Assembly: GCA_025992315.1 (NCBI GenBank)
Contig: DAJPHG010000001.1
Span: 1-64,000, forward strand
Length of the DNA stretch: 64,000 nucleotides
Direction: 5' to 3'
Source of the DNA: HGM10766 sp900757295
GTDB lineage: Bacteria > Bacillota_I > Bacilli_A > RF39 > UBA660
Shown: positions 1-7,971 of the stretch, piece after piece
Numbering within the stretch: position 1 is the stretch's first letter
Layout of the letters: each line of letters starts with the position of its first letter
Made by a program: the position numbers and the translations under genes
Notes under the pieces: model-generated
Database searches by the model: none
Seen by the model: the letters and a program-made list of their open reading frames with translations, nothing else
What the model was told of the DNA's origin: nothing

Positions 1-1
1 A

Positions 2-1153
2 ACTCCAGCCTACTCACTTTTCATTACTATTGCTCAACTTGGATTACCAATAGCAATATCTAAACTAGTTGCTGAAAATAAAAATAGTAAAAAAATTATC
101 TTTTCTATTATACCTTTAATGTTAATATTAAATTTTATATTAATTGTTATAATATTTTCTTGTTCTTCTTTTATAGCAAATGATTTATTAAAAGAACCTA
201 ATAGTAAGTTATTATTAATGGCTATGGCTTTAGTTTTACCATTTATTAGTTTATCTAGCATAATTCGTGGTTATTTTTTTGGTAAGCAAAAAATGTTTCC
301 ACATACATTATCAAATATAATTGAACAGATTGTAAAACTAGGTTTAATCTTTCTAATTATTCCTATTCTTATGAAAAAAGGAATAGTAATTGCTGTAAGT
401 GGTTTAATTCTATTAAATATAATTTCTGAAATTGTTTCGATTATTGTCTTTTTATTTTTCTTACCCAAGAATTTTTGTATAAAAAAGAAAGATATAAAAC
501 CAGATATCAATAGTTGTAAAGAAGTTTTAAAAATTAGTATTCCTTCGGTTTCAGCAAGATTTATTGGCAATATTGGCTTTTTCTTTGAACCTATAATTTT
601 AACTAATATACTAATTTCTATTGGTTATTCTTCGAAATATATAGTTAGAGAATATGGAATCTATAATGCTTATAGTATCCCTTTGCTTTTACTTCCTAGT
701 TTTTTTATTGCAGCTTTAGCTTCAGCATTAGTCCCTGAAATAAGTAAGTTTTATCAGCAACGTAATCTTAAAATGGTTAAAAGGCGTTTTAATCAAGCAT
801 TAGGTATTTCTTTTATTATTGGTTTAGTTTTTAATATTATTTTGTATATATATGCTGATGATCTTTTAAAGATTATCTATAATACAACAAGTGGTACTCA
901 ATATATAAAATTCTTAGCACCATTCTTTTTACTTTTTTATCTAGAAGGTCCTATGATTAGTATGTTGCAAGCATTAAATAAAGCTACTGTATCAATGAAA
1001 ATAACATTATACGGAGTTATTTTAAAATTATTAGCTATAACAATTTTATCATTTTTACACATAGGTATCTATGGATTAGTAGCTTCTGAAATTATTAACA
1101 TTATTTTTGTAGTAATTCTTAACTACAAAGAGATTAGAAAAGTAATTAATTAA
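2..1153 (+). CDS. Polysaccharide/lipid flippase, MATE-like SpoVB/MurJ superfamily (5' truncated by window edge)
   Basis: The reading frame is open from the first bases of the window, so the N-terminus lies outside. The visible part (about 383 residues) is almost entirely hydrophobic segments with short charged loops. It opens with the motif GLPIAISKLVAE, typical of SpoVB/MurJ/Wzx-type oligosaccharide-lipid flippases, and has a central amphipathic stretch followed by more membrane helices. Family members flip lipid-linked precursors (lipid II, wall polymers) across the cytoplasmic membrane. Which substrate is moved cannot be read from this fragment. The stop codon overlaps the 3' end of the convergent Rpn-type gene by four bases. 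Family call is firm; specific role is not. Confidence 0.8.
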   Translation, partial: TPAYSLFITIAQLGLPIAISKLVAENKNSKKIIFSIIPLMLILNFILIVIIFSCSSFIANDLLKEPNSKLLLMAMALVLPFISLSSIIRGYFFGKQKMFPHTLSNIIEQIVKLGLIFLIIPILMKKGIVIAVSGLILLNIISEIVSIIVFLFFLPKNFCIKKKDIKPDINSCKEVLKISIPSVSARFIGNIGFFFEPIILTNILISIGYSSKYIVREYGIYNAYSIPLLLLPSFFIAALASALVPEISKFYQQRNLKMVKRRFNQALGISFIIGLVFNIILYIYADDLLKIIYNTTSGTQYIKFLAPFFLLFYLEGPMISMLQALNKATVSMKITLYGVILKLLAITILSFLHIGIYGLVASEIINIIFVVILNYKEIRKVIN

Positions 1154-2040
1154 CTTTTTAAAATATTTTCTAATTCTTCTTTCGTTATTTTTAAACTTTG
1201 ACATATTATATCTTTTGATACATTGTTTTTATAAAGATTTTTAGCAGCAGATCTCTTTGCAAGAGTTATTCCTTCTTCTTTTCCTTGAGTTATTCCTTCT
1301 TTTAATCCTTCTTCTTTAGCAGTCTCTTTTATATATTCTTCTCTTGATATCTTTTCTATCTCTATATCTTGTTCTAGTCTATATAGCTCCATGGCTTCCT
1401 TATTTTGACTTAATCTCTTTATCTCTTCTACTACTTCTTGTAGTCTCTTATCTCTTTTATTCATTACTTCTCCACTTCTAAATATCTCTTTCCATTCTGC
1501 TATCTTACTCTTATCTGCTTCTTTTGTTAGATCTATTATTATTATCCTTATTTCATCTTTTATTAATATCTCTTCTTTATTATTCCCTTTTCTTATTCTC
1601 TCTATTGCTTTTGTATCACACAATTTTAAATCACTTTTATATTTTTTTATTTCTTTCTCTTTATAATCTATTATCCATATTGCTAATGCTTTTGGTAATT
1701 TATTATAACTTTCTCCTCTTTTTAATGACTTTGACATTATTCTTGATATATAATAGTTCGTCCTTTTGAAAATATCTCCTGTTTTATCTTTCTGCATCTC
1801 TATATTTACTATTGTATCATTCCCTAGTTTTATCACCATATCTAATCGACATTCTTTTTTCTCTACTTCTTCTGCTTCTATTACTCTATCTTGATATTCT
1901 ATTTCTTTTATTTCTTCTTCTAATATGTCTTCTAAAAAGTATTTTAAATTCTTTTTCTTTTTAAATATCGTTCTAAAACATATATCACTTGACAATGGGA
2001 TTAGTTTCTCTTTTGTCTGTATATTATCACCTCCCTTCAT
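1150..2040 (-). CDS. Rpn-family PD-(D/E)XK nuclease / putative transposase
   Basis: The protein has 296 residues and opens with the block LIPLSSDICFRTIFKKKKNL. It carries the nuclease core D-(I/V)-x-K...NIEMQ: the Asp of RLDMVIKL and the Glu-x-Gln of NIEMQKD form the catalytic set of Rpn/PDDEXK_2 proteins. The C-terminus is the charged, repetitive tail (EEGLKEG, QGKEEG) with a closing helical pair seen in the family. Rpn proteins are DNA endonucleases that stimulate recombination and are often mobile or present in several copies. The first ATG has no ribosome site, while a strong GGAGGTGAT lies inside the first codons and points to an ATA codon at 2020-2022, where an original ATG may have mutated. 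Likely functional, but the start is doubtful. Confidence 0.85.
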   Translation of the reverse strand: MKGGDNIQTKEKLIPLSSDICFRTIFKKKKNLKYFLEDILEEEIKEIEYQDRVIEAEEVEKKECRLDMVIKLGNDTIVNIEMQKDKTGDIFKRTNYYISRIMSKSLKRGESYNKLPKALAIWIIDYKEKEIKKYKSDLKLCDTKAIERIRKGNNKEEILIKDEIRIIIIDLTKEADKSKIAEWKEIFRSGEVMNKRDKRLQEVVEEIKRLSQNKEAMELYRLEQDIEIEKISREEYIKETAKEEGLKEGITQGKEEGITLAKRSAAKNLYKNNVSKDIICQSLKITKEELENILKS

Positions 2041-2083
2041 TATATATATTAATGATAGAAAGGTCTTTTCCTTTTTTTATTGC

Positions 2084-2110
2084 AAAAAAAGAATGCAATT
2101 TAGTGCATTC
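2084..2110 (-). terminator. Rho-independent terminator after the 2113-2562 gene
   Basis: On the minus strand a perfect 7-bp stem GAATGCA/TGCATTC with a 6-base loop is followed by seven T. It starts three bases after the stop codon of the upstream minus-strand gene. Confidence 0.85.
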
Positions 2111-2112
2111 AA

Positions 2113-2562
2113 TTATCCTTCTTGAAATTTTAAACCATGGTTTTGGAGAGTTAATCTTTTTTCTTTTGTTTCTAAATCTTCACATATTTGTTGATGAATA
2201 CTAGGTGTAATAAAAATATTTTTATTTTTTGATCTTAAATGATTATTATATAAATAAAATAGCCAATAATTATCAATATTTTGAAAAAAGTTATATTTTT
2301 GAACAAATTCTTTTATTGTAATAGTTAAACCCTCTTGAGGAATAATGTCTCTTTTAATATCACTTATTTTTCTTGGTACTAAAATTCCTGATTCTTGACA
2401 TTCCTTTTTAATAATCAAATCTAATTTATCATTAATTGTAAAAGTAGTTGAATACTTTTTTAAAACTGCTATTATCAAATAGCTTACTGTATTATGTCTA
2501 AATTGATAATTTACAGGAATGCCATATTCTTTGTAAAAACTTTCTAAATCTAATTCTTTCAT
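2113..2562 (-). CDS. Conserved-looking hypothetical protein (149 aa)
   Basis: I do not recognise this family. The ATG at 2562 is preceded by AGAAGGAGA at good spacing, so the longer reading beginning at 2631 is unlikely to be the real start. The product MKELDLESFYKEYG... is soluble, with Tyr/Asn/Lys-rich helical segments and no signal peptide, membrane helix or cysteine pair. The conserved-looking core is PVNYQFRHNTVSYLI, and a Pro-Arg-Lys segment lies near residue 75. It could be a small DNA-binding or toxin-antitoxin-like protein, but nothing in the sequence proves this. A strong terminator directly follows the stop. Confidence 0.55.
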   Translation of the reverse strand: MKELDLESFYKEYGIPVNYQFRHNTVSYLIIAVLKKYSTTFTINDKLDLIIKKECQESGILVPRKISDIKRDIIPQEGLTITIKEFVQKYNFFQNIDNYWLFYLYNNHLRSKNKNIFITPSIHQQICEDLETKEKRLTLQNHGLKFQEG

Positions 2563-2642
2563 TTTAATGTCTCCTTCTAACTGCTCTGTCATAATATAAT
2601 AAATGAAAGTTTTATACAAGTTATTCGACAAAATATGTCAAA

Positions 2643-2873
2643 TTATTTTTTTATTTGGTCTACATTATAACCATAAAATTTTAAAATTTCAGTAGCTTTC
2701 TTACTTTTCCTTCCTTTACTACAGTATAAATAATATTTTTTATTTTTATCTAAATATTCTTTATAATTAAACATTAACTTATCATAAGGAATATTTATAC
2801 TATTTGGTAAGTGATTATTTGAGTAAGTAATAACATCTTCTAAATCTATAATTACTCCATCATTATATTCCAT
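2643..2873 (-). CDS. Small rhodanese-like protein
   Basis: About 76 residues. The C-terminal half reads YLYCSKGRKSKKATEIL, the rhodanese active-site loop C-x-x-G-x-(R/K)-S with a catalytic Cys at about residue 50. It is preceded by the strand and helix of a minimal single-domain rhodanese (HLPNSINIPYDKL). Such proteins carry persulfide sulfur to thiols. The ATG at 2873 has GGTGA five bases upstream; TTG, GTG and ATG codons in frame up to 2885 are alternative starts. The gene is monocistronic, between the VirD4 terminator and the upstream hypothetical gene. Confidence 0.7.
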   Translation of the reverse strand: MEYNDGVIIDLEDVITYSNNHLPNSINIPYDKLMFNYKEYLDKNKKYYLYCSKGRKSKKATEILKFYGYNVDQIKK

Positions 2874-2904
2874 AAACATCACCAATATATATTATTTAAA
2901 AATT

Positions 2905-2926
2905 AAAAAAAGGACTGTATTAGTCC
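2905..2926 (-). terminator. Terminator ending the T4SS operon
   Basis: Minus-strand hairpin GGACT...AGTCC followed by seven T. It overlaps the last codons of the VirD4 gene and closes the 22-kb locus. Confidence 0.8.
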
Positions 2927-5145
2927 CCAAAGAAATCATCAAAAAATTCATCATCAGATACAACATGTTCATCTACAATAACACTGTCATTATCTACTTT
3001 TATTTTTGGCTTAGAATTTTCAACTTTTACTGGTTTTACAGGTTCAGATGGTTTACTCATATCTAAATTTAAATCTATTTTTTTAGGCTCATCTATAGGT
3101 ATAGAAATAGGTTTAATTTCTTCCATTTTCTTATTATGATCTTCATTATTCTTTTGAATTTTTTCAATTTCTTGTTTCTTTTTTGCTTCTTCTTTTTCAA
3201 TCTCAGCAATTTTATTATCGATATCTTTAATCATAGCATCAATATCCATTGGTGTTTTATTAGCTAGTGGATTGTTATTCATATTTGGCATTGGTCCCAT
3301 TGGTCCAAAGCTATTAGGCATTCCACCAAAGTTTGGCATGTTGCCTACACCATTTCCAAATAATGATGGCATTGAAAACATATCTCCACCACCCATTGGG
3401 GTTGGCATTCCACCATTACTCATATTTTGTTCAGTTTGTTTTCTTTTCTCTTCTTTAACAAATTCTTTTAAATCAAATAATTTAATTGTTTTAATTGGTC
3501 TTGTATAAAATTCACTTTTTTCATATTTTTTTATACCTTCTAATTTATATGAAGGAGTTAGTTTTGTTTTAAAAGGATTCATACGAGCTTTAATAATAAT
3601 AACTTCATTTAATTGCATTTTTTGTAAATCAGATATAGTTACTAAAGGTTTTTCTGCTACTTCTTTATCTTTTGGTTTTTTTACACCACAAAGTTTACTA
3701 ATTTCTTCTAAGGCTGCTAATTCTGTAGTTAATAGATAGATTAAGTTACCACAGTTTGATCTTATAGTTTGCGCATCTTGATCACCATAAACTTTATTTA
3801 GCTGAGCAAAGTTCTGGATAATAAATGTAAATCGTATATCACGACTTCTTGCTGCAGTAACCATACTAGTAACATCTTTTAATGGTGGCATGTTTGCAAA
3901 TTCATCTAGAATAAAGTTTGTTCTATATTTTAAACGACCATTTTTTTGTTTATATGCTTCATCAATTAAAGTTTCATATAATTGCTTAATAAATATTGTT
4001 GCTAGTGAATGGTAAGTTGTCTTTTCATCTTGGATAACAATAAATACAGCAGTTTTTTCTTGACCTATTTTTCTCATGTCAAAGTCAGTAAATGATAACA
4101 TTGAACTTAAACCTTCACGAGAAGCAAATATACGAATTTTTTGCCTGAATGTAGATAATTGTCCACCTTGAGTATCTTTAGGGGCATTAATAACGTTAGA
4201 AGCAAATATATAAGGTGCAGAACTTTCCCCTTTCATTTTAAAATATTCTTTTATAAATGTTGATGTACCATATCTTTCTTCACCTTGAATTGTCATGGTA
4301 TATATTGAATTTAAATTAACTTCCTCTTCTTTAGCATCTTCAAATAAACCTAGTACACAACCAGAAAAATAATCCGCAGCTGAATTTTGCCAGAAAGGAT
4401 CGCTTTGAGATTCATCTTTTAATATATTATTGGCAACGTCTTCAAGTAATTCTGTAGATTTATCAACATTTCCATCTTTGTATAATTGATAAGGCAAAGT
4501 CAAAGGATTCCAAGAACTACCATTTTTTGGATCACGGAAGTTCAAAACAATTACATTGTAACCTTTTTCAGTTAACATTGCACAGTGATTCTTATAAATT
4601 TCACCTTTAGGGTCAGTTAGAACCATACTTTCGCCTTTTTTTGCAAGTGTAGTTACTAATGGATCAACGACACTAGTTGTTTTACCAGATGCAGTAGCTC
4701 CGACAACTAAGGTATGATTTTCAGAATTATCTACATACCATTCTTTTTTATTCATCATTAATACTACTCCGGCAGCATCAGTATTTTCTTCATCTATTAA
4801 AATCTTTTTTACACCAAAAGCATTTTTCATTTCTTTTGGTGTAGCAAAACGGGAATATTCACTTTCAGTTTTCTTTTGTACTTTTAATCCTATACCTTTT
4901 CCCTTTTCTTTTTCAAAAATATATGAGGAAACACTTGTAAATATACCAATAAGAACAATTGCAAATAAAATAATTGTTATTGGTAAATATTTAGAACTAA
5001 ATGCTTCTATAGGATTTAGACCATAGAATGCTCCTGCTGATGTAAAAGAAGAAAAATTTAGAACAGCTATTGCACATAAATAAAATAAAAAGATAGAAAA
5101 AATTATAAAGATTACAAAATCTTTAGGGGATATTCTAAATTTCAT
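2920..5145 (-). CDS. virD4: VirD4/TraG-type coupling protein ATPase
   Basis: 741 residues, the usual size for a type IV coupling protein. Two N-terminal membrane helices (about residues 11-33 and 54-75) are followed by the RecA-like motor. Walker A is GATASGKT at 149-156, followed by DPKGE. Walker B lies in FILDEFANMPPL, and the TraG-type blocks AARSRDIRFTFIIQNFAQL and SNCGNLIYLL follow. After the motor comes a Met/Pro/Gly/Asn-rich linker, a Lys/Glu-rich coiled coil and a very acidic C-terminus ending FFDDFFGD. Coupling proteins recruit DNA-protein or protein substrates to the T4SS channel. No relaxase is seen in the window, so a protein substrate is possible. It is the last gene of the minus-strand locus. 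Confidence 0.9.
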   Translation of the reverse strand: MKFRISPKDFVIFIIFSIFLFYLCAIAVLNFSSFTSAGAFYGLNPIEAFSSKYLPITIILFAIVLIGIFTSVSSYIFEKEKGKGIGLKVQKKTESEYSRFATPKEMKNAFGVKKILIDEENTDAAGVVLMMNKKEWYVDNSENHTLVVGATASGKTTSVVDPLVTTLAKKGESMVLTDPKGEIYKNHCAMLTEKGYNVIVLNFRDPKNGSSWNPLTLPYQLYKDGNVDKSTELLEDVANNILKDESQSDPFWQNSAADYFSGCVLGLFEDAKEEEVNLNSIYTMTIQGEERYGTSTFIKEYFKMKGESSAPYIFASNVINAPKDTQGGQLSTFRQKIRIFASREGLSSMLSFTDFDMRKIGQEKTAVFIVIQDEKTTYHSLATIFIKQLYETLIDEAYKQKNGRLKYRTNFILDEFANMPPLKDVTSMVTAARSRDIRFTFIIQNFAQLNKVYGDQDAQTIRSNCGNLIYLLTTELAALEEISKLCGVKKPKDKEVAEKPLVTISDLQKMQLNEVIIIKARMNPFKTKLTPSYKLEGIKKYEKSEFYTRPIKTIKLFDLKEFVKEEKRKQTEQNMSNGGMPTPMGGGDMFSMPSLFGNGVGNMPNFGGMPNSFGPMGPMPNMNNNPLANKTPMDIDAMIKDIDNKIAEIEKEEAKKKQEIEKIQKNNEDHNKKMEEIKPISIPIDEPKKIDLNLDMSKPSEPVKPVKVENSKPKIKVDNDSVIVDEHVVSDDEFFDDFFGD

Positions 5146-5189
5146 AACAGTCCTCCATACTCCAATAATAATTATACACTAATTATTAT

Positions 5190-5882
5190 TTAATTGCTAT
5201 TATATTTCTTTGTTTTATAAATTATTATGCCTATTATTACAACTATAAATGCACCTAATGTTATTAAAATGATTTTTAATTTAGTACTAATATCATCACT
5301 TTCATTAGAAGTGTTACTATTTTCATCAATAGATGTCATAATTATTGGTTTATGATCTTTATTATTAGGTGTAATAACCCATGTATATGTATTGTTATTT
5401 ACTGAATCTGCATTATGATTAACAATTTTTTTATCTGTTTTAATATTAATTTTAACACTTTCTAATGTTATATATTTATCAAAACATAGAAACTTTCTAC
5501 TAGTTTTAATATTAATGTTTGTGTCATTATTATCTAATTCTACATTTTCATAACAAGTTTTAATAATATTAGAATTTTTTATGCTGTTATTATTAAAAGT
5601 GTGATTTAAATTTAAATTAACTCTATTATCAGTACTAAGATTAGACATTTCATAATATTCTTTTTCTGGGTCATATTCGATAATATCTGGATCTTGAGAG
5701 TCATAAATTGCTGGAACGTATTCACTGTAATTTTTTAAATATTCAAAGTATGTATCGTTTGTATTATTTTCAGTGATAGTCATTTCTTCAATCGGTTTTG
5801 ATTCTGTTAAATCTAAATTATATTCTGCTGTACATCCAGTTAAAATAAAGGCTGATATAACTGCTAAAACTACTTTTTTCAT
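5190..5882 (-). CDS. Lipoprotein with C-terminal transmembrane anchor, T4SS locus
   Basis: 230 residues. It has a signal peptide with a lipobox LTGC (Cys17) and an extracytoplasmic domain of about 170 residues with two internal cysteines. It ends in a membrane helix (IILITLGAFIVVIIGIIIY) and a short basic tail. The double anchoring and the TYTW-containing beta-rich region recall LppM/DUF3153-type lipoproteins, but that is only a resemblance. It lies one base after the NlpC/P60-SGNH gene and 44 bases before virD4, so it is co-transcribed with both. The exported protein at the other end of the locus (24634-25350) has the same general plan. Probably an envelope component of the machine. Confidence 0.65.
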   Translation of the reverse strand: MKKVVLAVISAFILTGCTAEYNLDLTESKPIEEMTITENNTNDTYFEYLKNYSEYVPAIYDSQDPDIIEYDPEKEYYEMSNLSTDNRVNLNLNHTFNNNSIKNSNIIKTCYENVELDNNDTNINIKTSRKFLCFDKYITLESVKINIKTDKKIVNHNADSVNNNTYTWVITPNNKDHKPIIMTSIDENSNTSNESDDISTKLKIILITLGAFIVVIIGIIIYKTKKYNSN

Positions 5883-5883
5883 A

Positions 5884-7887
5884 TTAACATCCTTTCATAT
5901 ATTCATATATTTTTGATGATGTATCCTTATCATAATGAGTTCCATCAGTAGCATTATAACCACTACTTTTTATTTTGGTATAAGTATCACAATATTTTAC
6001 ACTACTATTTAAACCACTTTTTATTGTGTTATTAAAGCTTTCAATTTTGGCATTTTCATTTTCATCACTCATTGGATTTACTGTAACAAAAATGATATTA
6101 TGATCTTTCCATGTCGATGTTGCTAATTCATTTATTTTATTTAAATAATTATTTGCTTGATAATCATAATCATTTGCACCTAAATTTATATAAATGTTAT
6201 ATTTTGTTCCACTATTATTATTTAAAATATTATTTGTTTCATTTATTGCAGTTTCCACTAACCAATTGTAACCCATACTTACTTTAGCAACATATTGATC
6301 ATTTTGACACAAACCATAATCCTTACATGTCATTACAGTACGCGAATCTCCAATAATTATACTTTTATTACTACTGCTTGAACTTGATGATGTTGAGCTT
6401 GATGATCCAGCTAGATTACTTGAAGTTACAACTGGATAATCTTCTTTTTTATTTGATTCATTGCTATAAAATGAAGTCATATCTATTATGTTATTTTGCT
6501 TTGATGATGTATTGCCACTAAAAGGCATTGAAATTACTCTTATTCCTTCATCTCCACCGGCAGCTTCTGCAACTTGATAGGTTTTAGTTGATTCATCTAC
6601 ACCAACAATAATCATTATATGACCATAATGATGAATCAAATCCCCTGCTTTAGCAGTATAATCATTTGACATTGGATGAGTTGTTCCTAAAGATAAAAAG
6701 CTTTCTGAAGTCATTGATGAAAACTTATATCCACCATTATAAATTGCCCATGATACAAATCCACTACAATCTAATCCTGAATATTTATATAGCCTATTAT
6801 TTTCTGCAATAGGGTTAGCTAAAGCTCCACCCCAGCTATCTTTTATTCCATAATACATTGAAGAGTGTCCGCCTCCCCACTCGTATGGCAATCTAACCTG
6901 AAACTTTTCATAAAGTGTGCTTGTTATTGACAGTGCGGCTGTAACTACTCCTTCTCTCGTACCTGCACCAGCCTTATTTACAGAATATGCAATAAAATTG
7001 TTATAGTCTTCAACACTTACTCCTTTACTAGGCAAAAATGTACCTAATGACTCATGTAATTCCGTATCAGGGCTAGTTGGAGTTACAGATGATGAGATGC
7101 TCATGGTTCCACTTGAGGTTGAAGAATTGTTTTCACTTTCTTCACCAGAAACAGCTGTAAATATTCCTATTATTACAACAAAAATAAGAAAGAAAACAAA
7201 AATTGCTAATATTCCTAATCCAATATACATAGCGACTTCTGGATGTTTTTTTATGAAATCAATGACTTTTTTACTTGCTGCGCCTTTAATGCTTTGGCCT
7301 TCTGTTTCTGTGCCAGATTCTACTTCTTGTTCCTCATTTTGATTTAAATTATTTGATATAGCATCATCTAATTCGCTAGAATCATTTAGATTTTTTTGAT
7401 CAGGAATTTGATCTAACTCTTTTGGTTGAACTACACCTTGTAATTTATTTCCAGGGATACCTCTATTAGCATTTATAGAACTTGCAGGCTTGGCAGATGA
7501 CGATGCGCCTCCACCTATTAAATCAGTCGCACTATCTAATGTATCTAATGCTCCAGACTTATTTAAATTATCCATTTTAGAACCCATTCCAGGAACTCTA
7601 TTAAGCTTTTTGCCTACTCTATTTATTATTCTTTTTCCGGCTTTTGTGTTAGAAGCTAGATCTACTGCTTGTCCTCCTACGCCAGGTGCAAAATAATTTG
7701 CTGCTGCTTTCATTCCAACTTTAGCAGCTTTGTTTGTTGCTTCTTGTTGATCAATCTTTTGTTGGTTCTGAGCTTCAATTTGTTGAAATCTTTGTTGTTC
7801 AAGTTCAGCTTTTCTTTGATTAATACGCATTCTATTTTGTTCTTCTGGAGAATATGTGTTATTCATATTTTCATTTTCATTATTCAC
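5884..7887 (-). CDS. Membrane-tethered NlpC/P60 peptidase - SGNH hydrolase fusion (VirB1-like wall hydrolase)
   Basis: 667 residues. A Gln-rich cytoplasmic region (1-215) precedes one membrane helix (about 219-245). An NlpC/P60-type domain follows, with catalytic Cys374 in GLDCSGFVSWA and His423 in HHYGHIMIIVG. Then come a poly-Ser linker and a C-terminal SGNH/GDSL domain: nucleophile Ser515 in IIIGDSR, block III GAND, and block V D648-G-T-H651. Cell-wall peptidases of this type open peptidoglycan for Gram-positive conjugation machines. The added SGNH domain could remove O-acetyl groups or act on glycans, which is inference. The gene has its own likely -10 (TATAAT at 7916-7921) after the VirB4 terminator, plus a GGTGGTGAG ribosome site. 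Confidence 0.85.
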   Translation of the reverse strand: MNNENENMNNTYSPEEQNRMRINQRKAELEQQRFQQIEAQNQQKIDQQEATNKAAKVGMKAAANYFAPGVGGQAVDLASNTKAGKRIINRVGKKLNRVPGMGSKMDNLNKSGALDTLDSATDLIGGGASSSAKPASSINANRGIPGNKLQGVVQPKELDQIPDQKNLNDSSELDDAISNNLNQNEEQEVESGTETEGQSIKGAASKKVIDFIKKHPEVAMYIGLGILAIFVFFLIFVVIIGIFTAVSGEESENNSSTSSGTMSISSSVTPTSPDTELHESLGTFLPSKGVSVEDYNNFIAYSVNKAGAGTREGVVTAALSITSTLYEKFQVRLPYEWGGGHSSMYYGIKDSWGGALANPIAENNRLYKYSGLDCSGFVSWAIYNGGYKFSSMTSESFLSLGTTHPMSNDYTAKAGDLIHHYGHIMIIVGVDESTKTYQVAEAAGGDEGIRVISMPFSGNTSSKQNNIIDMTSFYSNESNKKEDYPVVTSSNLAGSSSSTSSSSSSSNKSIIIGDSRTVMTCKDYGLCQNDQYVAKVSMGYNWLVETAINETNNILNNNSGTKYNIYINLGANDYDYQANNYLNKINELATSTWKDHNIIFVTVNPMSDENENAKIESFNNTIKSGLNSSVKYCDTYTKIKSSGYNATDGTHYDKDTSSKIYEYMKGC

Positions 7888-7936
7888 AAATTCTCACCAC
7901 CTTATTAATATAAATATTATATCATTTTACTTTAAA

Positions 7937-7960
7937 TAAAAAAAGCACAATTGTGCCTTT
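7937..7960 (-). terminator. Terminator downstream of VirB4
   Basis: Minus-strand palindrome GCACAATTGTGC flanked by A/T pairs and followed by seven T. It lies between the VirB4 ATPase gene and the NlpC/P60-SGNH gene, so the latter probably has its own promoter or depends on read-through. Confidence 0.8.
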
Positions 7961-7971
7961 TAATAAGTGGC

